Assembly (NCBI GenBank): GCA_026874595.1
Contig: CM049316.1
Location: 71,143,176 to 71,207,175, forward strand
From: Sipunculus nudus
Lineage: Eukaryota > Annelida > Sipuncula > Golfingiida > Sipunculidae
Direction: 5' to 3'
Length of the DNA stretch: 64,000 nt
Part shown: piece by piece, positions 37,506 through 50,480 of the stretch
How the letters are laid out: each line of letters starts with the position of its first letter
How positions within the stretch are numbered: the first letter of the stretch is position 1
Program-made: the position numbers and the translations under genes
Notes under the pieces: model-generated
The model's database searches: none
Told to the model about the DNA's origin: nothing
The model's input: only the letters and a program-made list of their open reading frames with translations

Positions 37506-40500
37506 CTGTATTATTGCAAATGTCATTCATCTTTAAGTTTACCTGTGGCAATGTTATGACTAAATTTAGCTTTTAAATCATACGGGGGTCAAGTTAAAGT
37601 GAAACTCAATCTCATGGGATGGATAAGATAATTAGATTTAAGAAGTCATAGGAGTAGCTTCTGGCACAGTTTGGTGTTAAGCTAATTCCTGGAGTCCACT
37701 TGGATAACAATATCTGGGGGGCACAGTGACTGCAGACCTCAGCACTGCAAGATTGTAACCCAGTCCCCTCACAGACATGCAACAAAATAGGAGCGGCTCC
37801 TTTGTGTGTTTAAGAGACCGTTTGTTATGCTGGTCAGCCAGTTTACGATTCTCTATGGTGTCATCTTCACTCGTCCATTTCATCGCTCTCAAAATGGGCT
37901 CCGCCTGTTCATGTAATTTTAAGCTGCCCTCAGGTCTTGCACTAACTGATGCTGTATATGCATGACTATTTACTGTTGTAGACTTATAATTTGTCAGCTG
38001 TTTGTTCAGTTGCTTGATTGTATTGGCATTTCATAATTAATTTTCTATTGGTTCAATGCTTTATCATAATTTTTATTATTTGATGATTAGTTTTTGTAAC
38101 TTTTTAATATCTAAACTCAGAACCATGAAATTACATGTGAAATCAGTACTCTGGTCATATTCTTGGATATAAACACTAATATCTGTTTTAATGATCCATG
38201 CATGTGGCCACTTGGCAACCCAAGCATGGATAGCTGTCTAATGGAGCCATTTAACATGACAAACTATAAGTACAGAGTCCATTTCCATGTAAAATCATTA
38301 TATGGATTAAAAGTTATTTTTCCTCTTGATCAGTATCAAGTGAACAATATGTTATACACGTTATATAATTTTGTGATATGCTCAAATGTATGTCATGATA
38401 TCACTAGTTTCACATGATATTCAGTATGTATTGATCATGATATTTCAACATTGGCCCAAGATATGTCTATATGATTCTTGTTAGCTTGTCTACAGCGTGT
38501 ATCAAAACCCCATCAAGATTGATAATGTGAGCCAAGGAAGGGACTCCATTGAAACTTGGTCACACTTATTTCACACTAGTTTTGGTGCTTGAAACACATG
38601 TAGCTTCTGAAAAGTGTGGACTAATTTACTTCAGAAATGACAAACAAGCAAACTTGACAACAGAATTCTTCAGAAAGCATATACAAAGTTTTTTTCAGTG
38701 CAACTGCAGAAAAACAAATATGGATGTTGTATTACTTTTTATGAATATTAGGCAGAAATAATGAGAAATCATAAGTACATGTTTAATCCTTTGCTTTACA
38801 TAGGTCAACAGTAAGCATCATAGAGTTTGTCTATAAACTGAAAATTAGATTGTCATGACATACACTTTTTCCTAGATTTATGATTAAGCTCCTTATTCCC
38901 TTAATAGAAATTTCAGTATTTAACACTGTATTCAACAACACTAGCTGTAGTTAAACAGTATGCCATAATGTGTAAGAGAGCCAAGTGTGCTTGCTTTTGT
39001 GTTATCATTCCAGAGATTTTGGATATCTTGTTGGTTTATGAGGGTTAATTTGCTCTGAATACCTATTATTGTTCATTGTCATGTGAACCAAACACTTTAT
39101 CACCACCGACTTGTCACTGTAGAATTTCCACCTACAGTACAGATATCTTATCACGTGCTGGTCTGAAGCTTGCAACCATAAAACAGTCCTCATCAATAAA
39201 TAGTTCTAATAAATATTTACACTTCAGTTAACTTTTGGTGGAGGTTATTTTGTTTTTTACTCTCTAATATTCAAATAGCATGTTGAAGTCTGACCAGTAT
39301 CTTGCAGCGAGGCATATTTTAGGCCAGTACCAATTCCTTTGTTGATTTACACATGCTATATCTCACGGTATCTCCCGGGACAAGCTCAGCCTTACATTAA
39401 GGCCCTCATCCGTACGTGGCAAGATAACGCCATGGTGCTCTAAGAAATTCTACACGAGACAAAAAAATCCTGTGGTAGAAGAAAAATAAGGAACTTCAGG
39501 CTTATAATCTTCCTAAAGGAAATGGCTTCCCTTAATGTTTATCTTTCCCTTTTTGCTTTTTCTTTTTTTTGATTTTTTTTCTTGAAGAACTGAATTGCAA
39601 GCTGTCATTGTTATATCTTTTTTTTTTTTGCTGGTACATACATTTCACATCCTTTTCCTTCCCTTCATGGTTACCAATCATTAGTCATGTCTTATTCTAG
39701 CTTATCTTTTTTCTTCACTTAATATGACATGGTGATGCAATATGATTCCTTTTTCTTTTGCTTGAGAAACTGCATTAACCTGTATAACAGAACTTGATGA
39801 ATTTTGTGTGTTTTTCAATGGCTTCAAAGGTTTAATTTATCAGTTGCAATAGTAACTTTCACTTAATTTTTGGGTTAATTTATTGGTTGGCATACCTTTG
39901 GTAGACATACATTGCATTTGCTATGGTGAAAGCCAGTAAAAAAAATGAAATGTAGAATCACATATAAGGCTTGAAGTGATATAGTAAAGACCATGCTAGC
40001 TAATGTGGCATCTTGTCTGCAGTTAACCTGGAGATTCTAACATAACTGAACCTAGAGTGTCTTCCACATACAGGTTCAGCTTATGGGTCAAAATCAACAT
40101 AATTTTGTTACCTATACTATTTAAATTCTTATCCATGGTATCATGTAATCATATCTGAAAATCCTGTATCAGCTTCTTATGGTGCAAGAATTAACTTAGC
40201 CAAACTAGAGTCAGCTGTCTTAAAAAGCTCAATAGCATGTGGCTGAATGTACAACAAAATGTTGTTGTGTAACTTTAGATGCAAACCAGAACAGGCACTA
40301 TCAAGAAGTTTTAGAGACCTAGAGATTTTAAGAACAAAAAAGTAAGCACAAGATGCATTAAATAAGAAGAAATGTCTAAAGGGTACCCAAATTATGATGT
40401 AAATACTTTCAAAGATTTGTCAGCTTTTTGAATTAAGAAATTATCACCTAATGCCCAGATCACTGTTACAGGCATGCTAACATATGTCAAAATGAAAACA

Positions 40501-40776
40501 TTCTACAAAGCTAATTAATATATATGTGAAGAACCTTTCACAAAAAGCCAAAGTAAATGGTATTCTGGTATTCTTTTTGTCACAGAAGTGTTAGATTTAA
40601 TGTGACAACAGGTCTTTCAAAGCTTTAGATCTTATGACATCTACACCAATCACATTTCTCTAATCAACTGGTCTACACTATCAGCAGTTCAACATCTTTT
40701 CTTTCTGAACACATTAAGAACTGTAAGAAGACATACTTACAGGTGACACATATAATTCCTCTGATGCTTATTAACC

Positions 40777-41063
40777 TTCAGATCCATACACAGAAGCTGC
40801 TGATGTGGCTGTATATCCTCTACACGCTCTGCAAGCTGCTTCCATCATCAATACTCCAATGTGTCTGTGGGACTTAACATTTCCCTTTCATCGGCACGAC
40901 AACCACGGGAATACACCCCAGTGTGCCCAAGATTGATCTGCCTACTACAGCAAGACTGGCAGCAAGACCAACGATGTCCCCCTTGTCTGCCCACAATCCT
41001 TAGAGAAACTAGCGTTTATGATAGGCCTGCTGAAATTAATATTCTAGTGGCCTGGATAGGTTA
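40777..41063 (+). other. GC-richer island, possible degraded coding sequence
   Basis: About 290 bp stand out in base content. One frame reads PYTEAADVAVYPLHALQAAS and on to a stop in QCAQD, preceded by an acceptor-like ttattaaccttcag. Another frame is open for 67 codons from 40861. Neither resembles a family I know. Confidence 0.15.
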
Positions 41064-43855
41064 GGAGTACTGCCACACTTCCATAGGTTGCCCAGTTTTT
41101 TTTTCTCTCCTGCTCATTCGTCAGTTGTTCCAGTGACTCCTGGGTACTCTCATAGTTAGTGTGATACAAAAATCTTCTTGACATTAATAGTGAGAAAGCT
41201 GGAATGAGAACTTCTTCATTTCCCTGCAGACTCCATTGAAAACCTGTCACAAAATTCTAAAGGTGAAAATAGCATTTGCTGGATTTGTAATGAATGATAG
41301 CAGGTGGCAATTAAATACAAATGATAATTTATTAAATGAATAAGGTCAATTTGATCTCCACACTAGCAGAAAAAATTGACAGATCCAATCAGACCTGTTG
41401 ATTTATTTATGCTAGGTCATAAGCAGCCATGGTTTAATAAGAAATCTGCAAGTAAATTTCATTTTTAAATATTAACAAAATGGTTTCCCATTTCACTTTT
41501 CTTAATTTGTTTAACTCTGTCCATTATTTCAGCATTTGAAAATACATTATAGGGGTAAAAGTACAGTTTGAATTTGACATCATGCAGATTAGTAAATGGT
41601 TTAAGAATAATAATGGTTGAAAGAAAACTTCAGTTTGGTGCACATAACAAATCATAATGCATAGTTGATACACTTGATTTTAAAGCAAACTTCTGGTTTA
41701 CAGAGAATCACTGCAGAGTAGGCAAAACTACAATTATTATTGTCTTTGGTTGTAAACAGTATACCATTCAGGTCAAAATTTAGAGCCATTACTAGTAGAG
41801 AAAATTCAGAAAGTTTCTGTGTAAAACTTAAGAGCAAATCTATATATCTCAATGTAATAATTTCCTTTTTTTAGTACCCACTGTATCTTGGCACTTTTTC
41901 CCCAGATTGGTAGTCTTTTGGCAAGGGACTATGTGCAAGGTATGGAAAGCAAAGGTCAATATTGATTGTTTGATCAAGGCACAAACTTGAAAATGCAGCA
42001 TTTAAATACCTAATTATCAATTCCTTAACTCATTATACTTTGAAAACTAATAAAATATAATCATTCCTCTTCAGGAATGAGTGCATATGACATTTTTCAT
42101 GCAATAGAAGTACTTGGTGTACTTAAAATATTAATCAATGTAATGATAATCAGCTGTTAATAAGACTACTTTTAGCAACATGACAAACCATCATACAATA
42201 ATTTGTTTTATCATAAGCATATGTAACACTTTTGATAAAACCTAATTCTGGGAGTTCTTCATTCAGTCATGTATATAAGATAAAGTCTTTTGTCAATCTG
42301 GAAGAAAAAAATGCCTAAAAAATTGTAAAAATAAATTGAACAGTTTTAAAGCAAATCATTTTGGTCAACAAAAGGGCTGTATTTAGTTTCCACAGGAGAC
42401 CATGTTTTGCCACGAGAGTGTGTGCACTTTTCATACAGTTGCTGTCCTTTGAAAGGCTTAATTAGCCACTTTAAGATGAGTTTATCAACTTGACTTAAAG
42501 TTCTCTCACTTTTTTAGCATTTAGCCCCAACTTCACGCAGTGCATTATTCATTTATATGCTCAAGTAAATTGGTTTGCCAGTTTGGAGGGAAAATCATGA
42601 AGATTCTTATGATGTTTGAGTCCCCATATCAAAACCATATTTCTTCTTTAATTCTGTTTTCTTATGGTACATTTAAACATTGTTTCTTTTGTATGTAAAT
42701 ATTTAACAAATTGGAAAAGACACTTTGAACCCTTATCGAAATTTACTGTTTCAGTGTGAGATGCATTGGTTTAATATATTTATTTGTTAGTTTCCAAATT
42801 TAGTTTCTAAAGGGCTATTTAGGTGGAACCAGTGAAAGCTATTCCTACATTTATAATCCATATGTATTTGCTGCATATTTTAAACTAAAGTATCTATGCA
42901 ATGATTGTCTTATCAGATGGCCTCTATTTATCTCCCAATAATTTGTTTACAGTGTATGGAATGCTATCAGGATCTTATTTTATCTTTAGTTATTGTAATT
43001 TTTCTCAAATGAAAGGCCAAGCAAGTATATCACTGCAACAGTATTACCATAATTCCTTTTGCCTTTAGAGTATTTTTCAAAAATTTTAATACACTTAAAT
43101 GCTTTTCAATTATTTTTAATACACTAAAATGCTTTTCAATTATTTTTGTCTATCTTTCAAGCACAAGTAATAATTAAGCTTCAGCATTCTTTAAGCATAA
43201 TACAGTTGACCTTTATCCCCAAATAAATCTTTTTTATATACATTCTTAAGTGCTTTTCTTCTTGATTTATTCATTTTAATCTAGTCAGTAATTAACCCTC
43301 TGTAAATATGCATATTCCTGTCTCTATATGTTCAAAAGTAATCATAAGTTTTAACATGTTTAATTTTCATACATTCAGTTTTAATGTGTATGTTTTTTTC
43401 ATTTTAACCTCCAAATAACTCCAAAGTTTCCTTGAACCATTTTTTTAGGTAAAATATTCCAAATTTGACATCTGAATGAAATAAAGTGAAAGTATCAATT
43501 GTTATCTTTCAGCTTCCTAATGATATCTTAATGTTTCTTTATTCTGAGTTTTAACTAAATCTGGACCAAAATTACATACATTATTCACTGAAAATTGAGA
43601 ACACACCATGGGGCATCAAATATTTAAAAACTACATCAGTCAAAAGTTTTTACCTTTAAGAAGTTTGAAGTGAACAAAAGAACTTGATCATAATTCTGGG
43701 ACATTATATCACTCTTCTGGTCAGCATACAAAGCTTTCTCCTGGTCTGTTCATTCACCCCTTGTCCTTGTCTCTCAGGTTCTGGTTGCATGCTGCTTTCG
43801 TGCCAGCATTCCATGACAAACAGTGCAGCTCAGTTCAGCCTTGAGTTTCATTGAC

Positions 43856-43939
43856 TGATTAGTTCCTCTTGGCCGTTTTTGGCAAGTGCCATAAACCAAC
43901 AGTTAATATATGGGTGACCATCTGTTGGAATGGAATGAG
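43856..43939 (-). other. Possible but unproven terminal coding exon
   Basis: On the minus strand, an acceptor-like ccattccaacag precedes a short open frame reading GHPYINCWFMALAKNG and ending QEELISQ-stop. The region is somewhat GC-richer than its flanks. I recognise no family and found no partner exon. Confidence 0.15.
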
Positions 43940-45324
43940 TGAATTGACGGCATCGAAACATTTTCCAACAGCAGCAGATCAAGGGAAATGTGTGCCACAA
44001 CCTTGGTAATTTGGTGACTGAATGCGCTGGCAGACTTGCTGTATATTGATACCTCATTATTAGGGAACCCTCAGGGGATTCATGGTCTTCTGTTCCTTGA
44101 ATGCCCGCAGAACACTCCCCAGCTACACTACTCCCACACTCCAGTTGATTTTGTGGCCTAGTCTTTAACAGGAAGAGTGGAATTGGCTGTTAGGTCTTGC
44201 TGACATTTCACCAAGATCACGTCTGTTGATGGTTGCTCTCTGAACTTTAGATTGCCAGTTGTTGGCTTATTAATGGCTAAATTACTATGGAATGAGTACT
44301 ATTTGCTGTGATTTTATTTTCTAGGATTTTTTTGGTAGGAAACCATAGAAAACAGGAAACACTGAATTTGGAACAAAGGCTGCTTGTCTGCTGCCGATGC
44401 TGCTATTTTTGTCAAACAGTGTAATAGAAAAAGTGAAACAGTATTGTAAATAGTGATTTTAATAATTGTTTCATAAGACGAAGTCCATTCATCTGTAGAT
44501 TGGACTCTTGTTAAATGAGAGTCATATAGTCATGCTTTTTAGAAATGAGAACACATCTTGTGGCAGCCACATGCAGAATTCTCAAATACATCAATGAAAA
44601 AAAAAGACATCCTTCTTGACATAGTTAATTAAGTCTATGAAAAGGTATAAAAGGTATATAAAATAGTCCCTAGTCCAAACCAATATATTAACTCCTATGA
44701 TGAGTGAGTTCTTAACAGGAAAACCAGTCACTACAAAAACCATTCAAGAAAATCTGTGAAAAAAAGTTATGCATAATACTAAACATGTCATCATATAAAC
44801 CACAAATTAAAACTCTCCTTGGTTTAAGTGATGAGCATATGTAGTAAAAGTACAGAATTAAGGCCAGAATGTGTATATACCTTTACAAGTTAACATAAAT
44901 GCAAACATTAGCTTCTCTCAAGGTTATTAAAATCATGAGCATGTATTTAAACATGCAGTTGTAATACAAAGAGGTCAAACAGAGTGAAAACATAACACTC
45001 CTTGGAGTTGTTAATTAAGACCTGGATATTATTGACATGAACCTTGCAGCTGGTTCAAAAACACAAACGACCAAGAACAACAGGACTTGGTAGTTGTTAA
45101 TCATCCAGGGCACCTCATGTTATTCATTAGATACATTGCGTGACACTTTTTCTTTCCTCAGCAGTTTTTAGCCTTTATTGTATGAAGCAGACAATGACCC
45201 TATTATAACAGAGCATATTTTGTTATGGAGACTATGTTCAGTTTTGGGTTTACCAGTATATGCATGAAGAAAGTTAAAACTTGAAAACAGTAGCAATAGC
45301 TTTTGTAATATCATAATGGGTTCT

Positions 45325-45842
45325 CATATTCTCAATTTCTGTACATTATATTAGTTGATCCCTGTAGATATTTTTCTTAATCCCAGTTTCTATATTTTAT
45401 ATGCTCATTCTTGTAGACTTGCCTCTTATTCTAAATTCCTGCATTATTTATGTTTTGTCATGTATACCTTACCAATTTTCAATTCATATATTTATCCATA
45501 TATACTTTCTTCTAATTTTGAATTTCTTCATTATATATGTTCATCCCTTTAGATTCACCTTTGATTCTCAATTTCTGCATTTGTTTATCCCTTAAGAATT
45601 GCCTTTGATTCTCAATTTCTGCATTATACATGTTCATTATGGTAGCTTAATTTTCTTCTTGTACTCATAATCTACATTATATTTGTTCATCCCCAAAAAC
45701 TTTTCTTCTTATTTTCATGATCTACATATTTATGTTCAGCACATTAGAAATTCTTCTTATTCTTAACTTTTTTATTATACATGTTCATTCTTGTAGAGTT
45801 TCTTCTTATTCTTAATTTCTACTCAATATATGTTCATCCAAT
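45325..45842. repeat. Degenerate ~60-bp tandem repeat, about 8-9 units
   Basis: Blocks of TTCTCAATTTCTGCATTATA, then TGTTCATCC and TTAGATTTxCTTCTTA, recur with heavy divergence. Overlapping open frames here (45355-45595) arise from the T-rich repeat, not from a gene. Confidence 0.65.
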
Positions 45843-47271
45843 TTTTTTATTTCTGTCTTTTAGCATCCTTCTTCTGTTCGTCCCGATGGAGTCACTTCTT
45901 TTTATGCTAAATTTTATATCCCTTGACAGATGAGCTCACTTAAGTCACTTGAGTCTCTTGAGGAGCAAAATTCATAGCAGGTCATACCCTCTGGTCTAAT
46001 CATTTCGGCTGTGAGGAATTAGTTAAATCCAGAGAGCTCAGGTTTTATGATGAATGAGGAACTGCAGTTGAGAGCCGGAAAAATTTCAGCACTTCTGTGG
46101 CAGAACGTGGCAAAGAAGGAAGTTTTATCACCTATCTGTTCGTGAAAACCAGCCAACGGTAAAATAAAAACTTGTCCACGGTAATCCCATCTAGGGAAAT
46201 TTATACACTGTATCCTTACCCAGGGAACATAAGTCTAGACGATATTGTTCACGGGAACGTCAAGAAGTAAACTTGTATGCATGTACAGCGAACCTACCTT
46301 GTCTCCTAGAGGATGACAAAAAGGGATCGTATTACAGTGTAATAAGAATGGTATAACAGTGTAACATCCTGCCTTGTGCTGCTGCTAGTATTTGTTGATC
46401 CCAGTATACCCCTCTTTTGGCCTCCACCAATCACAAGGCAGTAACTCTCCCCTCTACAGGGCTCAAACATAGAGGTTGTATTTTACAACTCCTTTTTAGA
46501 GTCAGTCCGGTCTTTGAATCTAGAGAATACAGAAGATCTAGTTTGCTGCCATAAGGTACCATCTTCTATATATTACTTCAGGCCTAGTATTGACTTTGGT
46601 ATTTCTGTAACGGTTTAGTATGTGATTGTGAAAGTATAGAGTTAAGAGACATTTTTAGATCTACATACTTGTTGATCTTTCAAATACTCCTGAAGTTAGA
46701 ATCAATTAAATTCTGTTCTGAGTAAAGTTGAGACGTATCCTAATAAAATTTAGTTACACAAAGAAAGATTAGCTGTGCACATCATGAAAGAATTTAAAGT
46801 ATAAAAAAAGGACCTACATAATTATCTTGGATATGCATTGATTATGTGAAAAAAAAATCAGAAATACATTTCAGCCTTAATCTGCAGGAGGGAAGTCTTG
46901 TTTCTTATACCCATTTGGTTCCACTTTTATCTTCATTATCCCTGTGGTTATTTATTTTGACTCCACATCTTTTGCTGAAATGGAAAGAATATGAGCAAAT
47001 TTTGCCTAATTATTTGATGGTTATATAAATGCTGAAAGGAGAGATTAGTGACTTTGCGAAGTCAGAGAGCTGATGCAATGTGAGAGCAGTGAAGCCAATA
47101 ATTATGGAAAAAATTGGCATCAATACATACAGCTAAGTTTTTTATCCTATTTTTGTAGTACATGTAGTTTGATTGTAGTCATTTATGGTTTGCAACTTAT
47201 TTATTTCGCATATGAAGTTGGACTTTGGTTTTGTTTTCCCTTTGCCTGTCTCTGTTTGCCTTTTTATGTTT
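45843..47271. other. Mostly unique DNA, slightly GC-richer at 45960-46560
   Basis: Contains CCACCAATCAC (CCAAT-box-like) near 46426 and no recognised exon. A promoter or untranslated exon is possible but unsupported. Confidence 0.3.
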
Positions 47272-47599
47272 TTAGCTCAGCTGACTGAAAGTCATCTGAG
47301 CTATAGTGATCACCCTTTGTCTGGCAAATATATTGGGTAAATACAGCTTTAAAAAAGCATTGTAGCCAATTGAAAAAGGCTTTCTGTATTTGAAAACAGA
47401 TTTGACAACTTGCTGAGTCTCAGCAGCCAAGTCAAGAGGTCACTCAGTACAAACAGGTGGGGTCCAGACATCACCATGGCAACTTACCTGGCTGGGGGGG
47501 GGGGGGGTGTCTAGACAATGTGTCGAGACCTCTAGACGCTGTGTCTAGATGTCTAGACACAATGTTTAGATGCAGAATTCCCAGATTATTGGAACTATG

Positions 47600-49926
47600 T
47601 CATTAACTGTTTGAAAAAACTTGGTTTGCATTTTAAGCGAATCAGGTTTATTATCAAGTCACATATGAACTGCTGTGCCCTCATTTTTGGTTGACCTCTG
47701 ACCTTTCCTCGCTGCCCAGCGTCCATTTGTGCGTCTGTTTCCACACATAAACCCGCATATCTTGGGAACCGTTTGACCAATCAGGCTAAAAATTTTGCAC
47801 TAATGTAACCTTTTGATAGCTTTATAACATACACTAAAAATGGTGGCGCCACCCGCAACCATTTTTGCACAGTGTCCATCTGTTCACCTGCCTTGGGATA
47901 ATATCACTTATATTTCAGCAGTGGTCTGACTTTTATTTTATTTTTTTTTTTATTGTTTGACTTATCCACCTTGGGAACCGTTTGACCAATCAGGCTAAAA
48001 ATTTTGCACAAATGTAGCCCTTTGATAGCTTTATAACATACACTAAAACTGGTGGCGCCACCTGCAACCAATTATGCACAGCGTCCAACTGTTGATCTGC
48101 CTTTGGATAAAATCACTCATATTTCAGCAGTGGTTTGACTTATCCACCTGAAATTTTGCAGGTTTATACATCCTGGACAGCTTTCTTGATTTTATGACAG
48201 GTGGCGCCACTACATTCACGTTTACTCTGCAGACATCCAAGCTCATATCTCGGGAACCGTTTGACTGATATGGCCAAAATTTTGCATGTGTATAGATCTC
48301 AGATAGCCCTTCATCATAGGCAAAACTGGAGGTGCCACCTGCAAACATTTATGCACAGCACCCATCTGTTCATCTGTCTTTGGATAAAATCACTCATATC
48401 TTAGCAGTGGTTTGACTTATCCACCTGAAATTTTGCAGGTTTATACTTCTGGACAGCTTTCTTGATTTTATGAAAGGTGGCACCACCTACATTCACGTTT
48501 ACTCTGCAGACATCCAAGCTCATATCTCGGGAACTGTTTGACCGATTGGGCCAAAATTTTGCATGTGTATAGATCTCAGATAGCCCTTCATCAAAGGCAA
48601 AACTGGTGGCGCCACCTGCAACCATTAATGCACAGCACCCATCTGTTCATCTGCCTTTGGATAAAATCACTCATATCTCAGCAGTGGTTTGACTTATCTA
48701 CCTGAAATTTTGCAGGTTTATACATCCTGGACAGTTTTCTCGATTTTCTGAAAGGTGGCGCCATCTTCATTCACGTTTACTCTGCAGAATTCCAAGCTCA
48801 CATCTCTGGAACCGTTTGACCGATTGGGCCAAAATTTTGCATGTGTATAAGATCTCACATAGCTCTTCATCATAGGCAAAACTGGAGGCGCCACCTGCAA
48901 ACATTTATGCATAGCATCCATCTGTTCATCTGCCTTGGGATAAAATCACTCATATCTCAGCAGTGGTTGTTGGACTTATCCACCTGATATTTTGCAGGTT
49001 TATACATCCTGGACAGCTTTCTCGATTTTATGACAGGTGGCGCCACCTACATTCACATTTACTGTGCATACATCCAAGCTCATATCTCGGGAATCATTTG
49101 AACGATATGGCCAAAATTTTGCATGTGTATAGATCTCAGATAGCCCTTCATCATAGGCAAAACTGGTGGCGCCACCTGGAACCATTTATGCACAGCACCT
49201 ATCTGTTCATCTGCCTTTGGATAAAATCACTCATATCTCAGCAGTGGTTTGACTTATCCACCTGAACTTTTGCAGGTTTATACATCCTGGACAGCTTTCT
49301 CGATTTTATTACAGGTGGCGCCACCTACATTCACATTTACTGTGCATACATCCAAGCTCATATCTCAGGAACTGTTTGAACGATTAGGCCAAAATTTTGC
49401 ATGTGTATAGATCTCACATAGCTCTTCATCATGGGCAAAACTGGTGGCGCCACCTGCAACCATTTATGCACAGCCTCTATCTGTTCATCTGCCTTGGGAT
49501 AAAATTGCTCATATCTCAGCAGTGGTTTGACTTATTCGCCTGAAATTTTGCAGGTTTATACATCCTGGACAAATTCTCGATTTTATGACAGGTGGCACCA
49601 CCTACATTCACGTTTACGCTGCAGACATCCATGCTAATATGAAAAACACCTCATTCTATTCCCCTTGCCACTTAATCCATGCCTCACTTCAACTGTATCA
49701 CTCTGATTTCTGCGGATACACATAGTCGCTTGTCGATTACCCATATTCTAGTTTTAAAATGTCCTAGTCTGAAACTTGCAGGTCTGAAATGTCCATTTTG
49801 GTGAAATCATAATGACTAAGGTAGATATGCAGGACTTAAAAGGATCAATATTAAATTTAAAAAATAAACCTCCATTCATACTCCCAAACTTTGCACAGGT
49901 TCGCATTAGGCCTGTAGGCCTTGTTT
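47600..49926 (+). mobile_element. Family 2 element carrying a satellite array
   Basis: The left flank TTTGAAAAAACTTGGTTTGC followed by AAGCGAATC matches 12.17-12.21 kb. The last ~185 bp (49740-49926) match 12490-12677 closely, ending AGGCCTGTAGGCC-TTGTTT. Between them this copy carries the 278-bp satellite, which the 12-kb copy lacks. No transposase frame. Confidence 0.65.
47748..49640. repeat. 278-bp satellite/minisatellite array, about 7 units, dimeric
   Basis: The marker AAAATCACTCAT recurs at about 48109, 48387, 48663, 48942 and 49223, with AAAATTGCTCAT at 49501, giving a period of 276-281 bp. The first one or two units are more diverged and shorter. Each unit consists of two related halves of about 139 bp. 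Both halves have a CTCATATCTC-type start, AAATTTTGCA(T/G)G, ATAxATC and the 12-bp palindrome GGTGGCGCCACC (some copies with one change). An ancestral 139-bp monomer therefore doubled, diverged, and was amplified as a dimer. Confidence 0.85.
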
Positions 49927-50480
49927 AATTGTTTACAACTTTTTCTCTCTGTTTTTGAGACCTTTAAAGATGTGGTCATCTGTTAACAGCACACATGAAG
50001 ACATGAAAAGTCTTCTTGGAAACCTGAAATTAGGTCTCTGTTACCCATATCCTCCAAGATATAGGCTTATAAGTAGCCCCCCCCCCCCCCCCAAAAAAAA
50101 AAATAAAATAATTGAAAATTTGATACGAAAGCAAGGCACAAATCATAATCATTAGACCTAGAATCTTCTTACGTGACATCCTGAGAGTTCCTCAAAAGTT
50201 CTCTTCAGAAACCTGAAATTAGGTCACTGTGACCTATATTCTCTGTGTTACATTCCATGTTTGAGCTCCCCAGAAAAAATGCAGAATATACACAAATTGC
50301 AAGATTCCTCAGGAACGGCGGGATGGATTATCATCAATTTGGTGTGCTTAGGGTCTTGATGAACTTGACCTAATATGCATGAACCATGATGCCACCTACA
50401 TTATCTTAATTAGTTGCCTTTGCAAGGACATATTGTCAACATGTCAGTCAGCTGAGCGTCAAGACCCATAGGTCACTTGT

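Larger units (their letters stand above)
37506..45324. other. Long gene-poor stretch
   Basis: Nearly 8 kb with few visible repeats: T-rich runs near 39545-39630, a 32-bp duplication at about 43085-43150 (ACTxAAATGCTTTTCAATTA twice), and the two weak exon-like islands at 40777 and 43856. Otherwise nothing recognised. Confidence 0.5.
47272..50480 (+). mobile_element. Composite element with family 1 termini and different cargo (3.2 kb)
   Basis: The 5' end is the family 1 hairpin (47274-47302, loop GAA). The 3' end is CAGCTGAGC...GACCCATAGGTCACTTGTT (50449-50480). The interior lacks the usual family 1 units. In order it holds: a segment shared with 59.65-59.9 kb (47340-47580) with a 14-base G run and GTCTAGAC palindromes; a family 2 element with a 278-bp satellite (about 47600-49926); a C16-A11 tract (50077-50103); and a last part (50160-50450). 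Open frames of 60-100 codons across it are side-effects of the repeats. Confidence 0.65.

Noticed and set aside
47595-49265. Several 60-100-codon frames with a recurring SFAYDEGLSEIYTHAKFW peptide
   Set aside because: They are translations of the 278-bp satellite; unit lengths vary between 276 and 281 bp and frames break. No gene.
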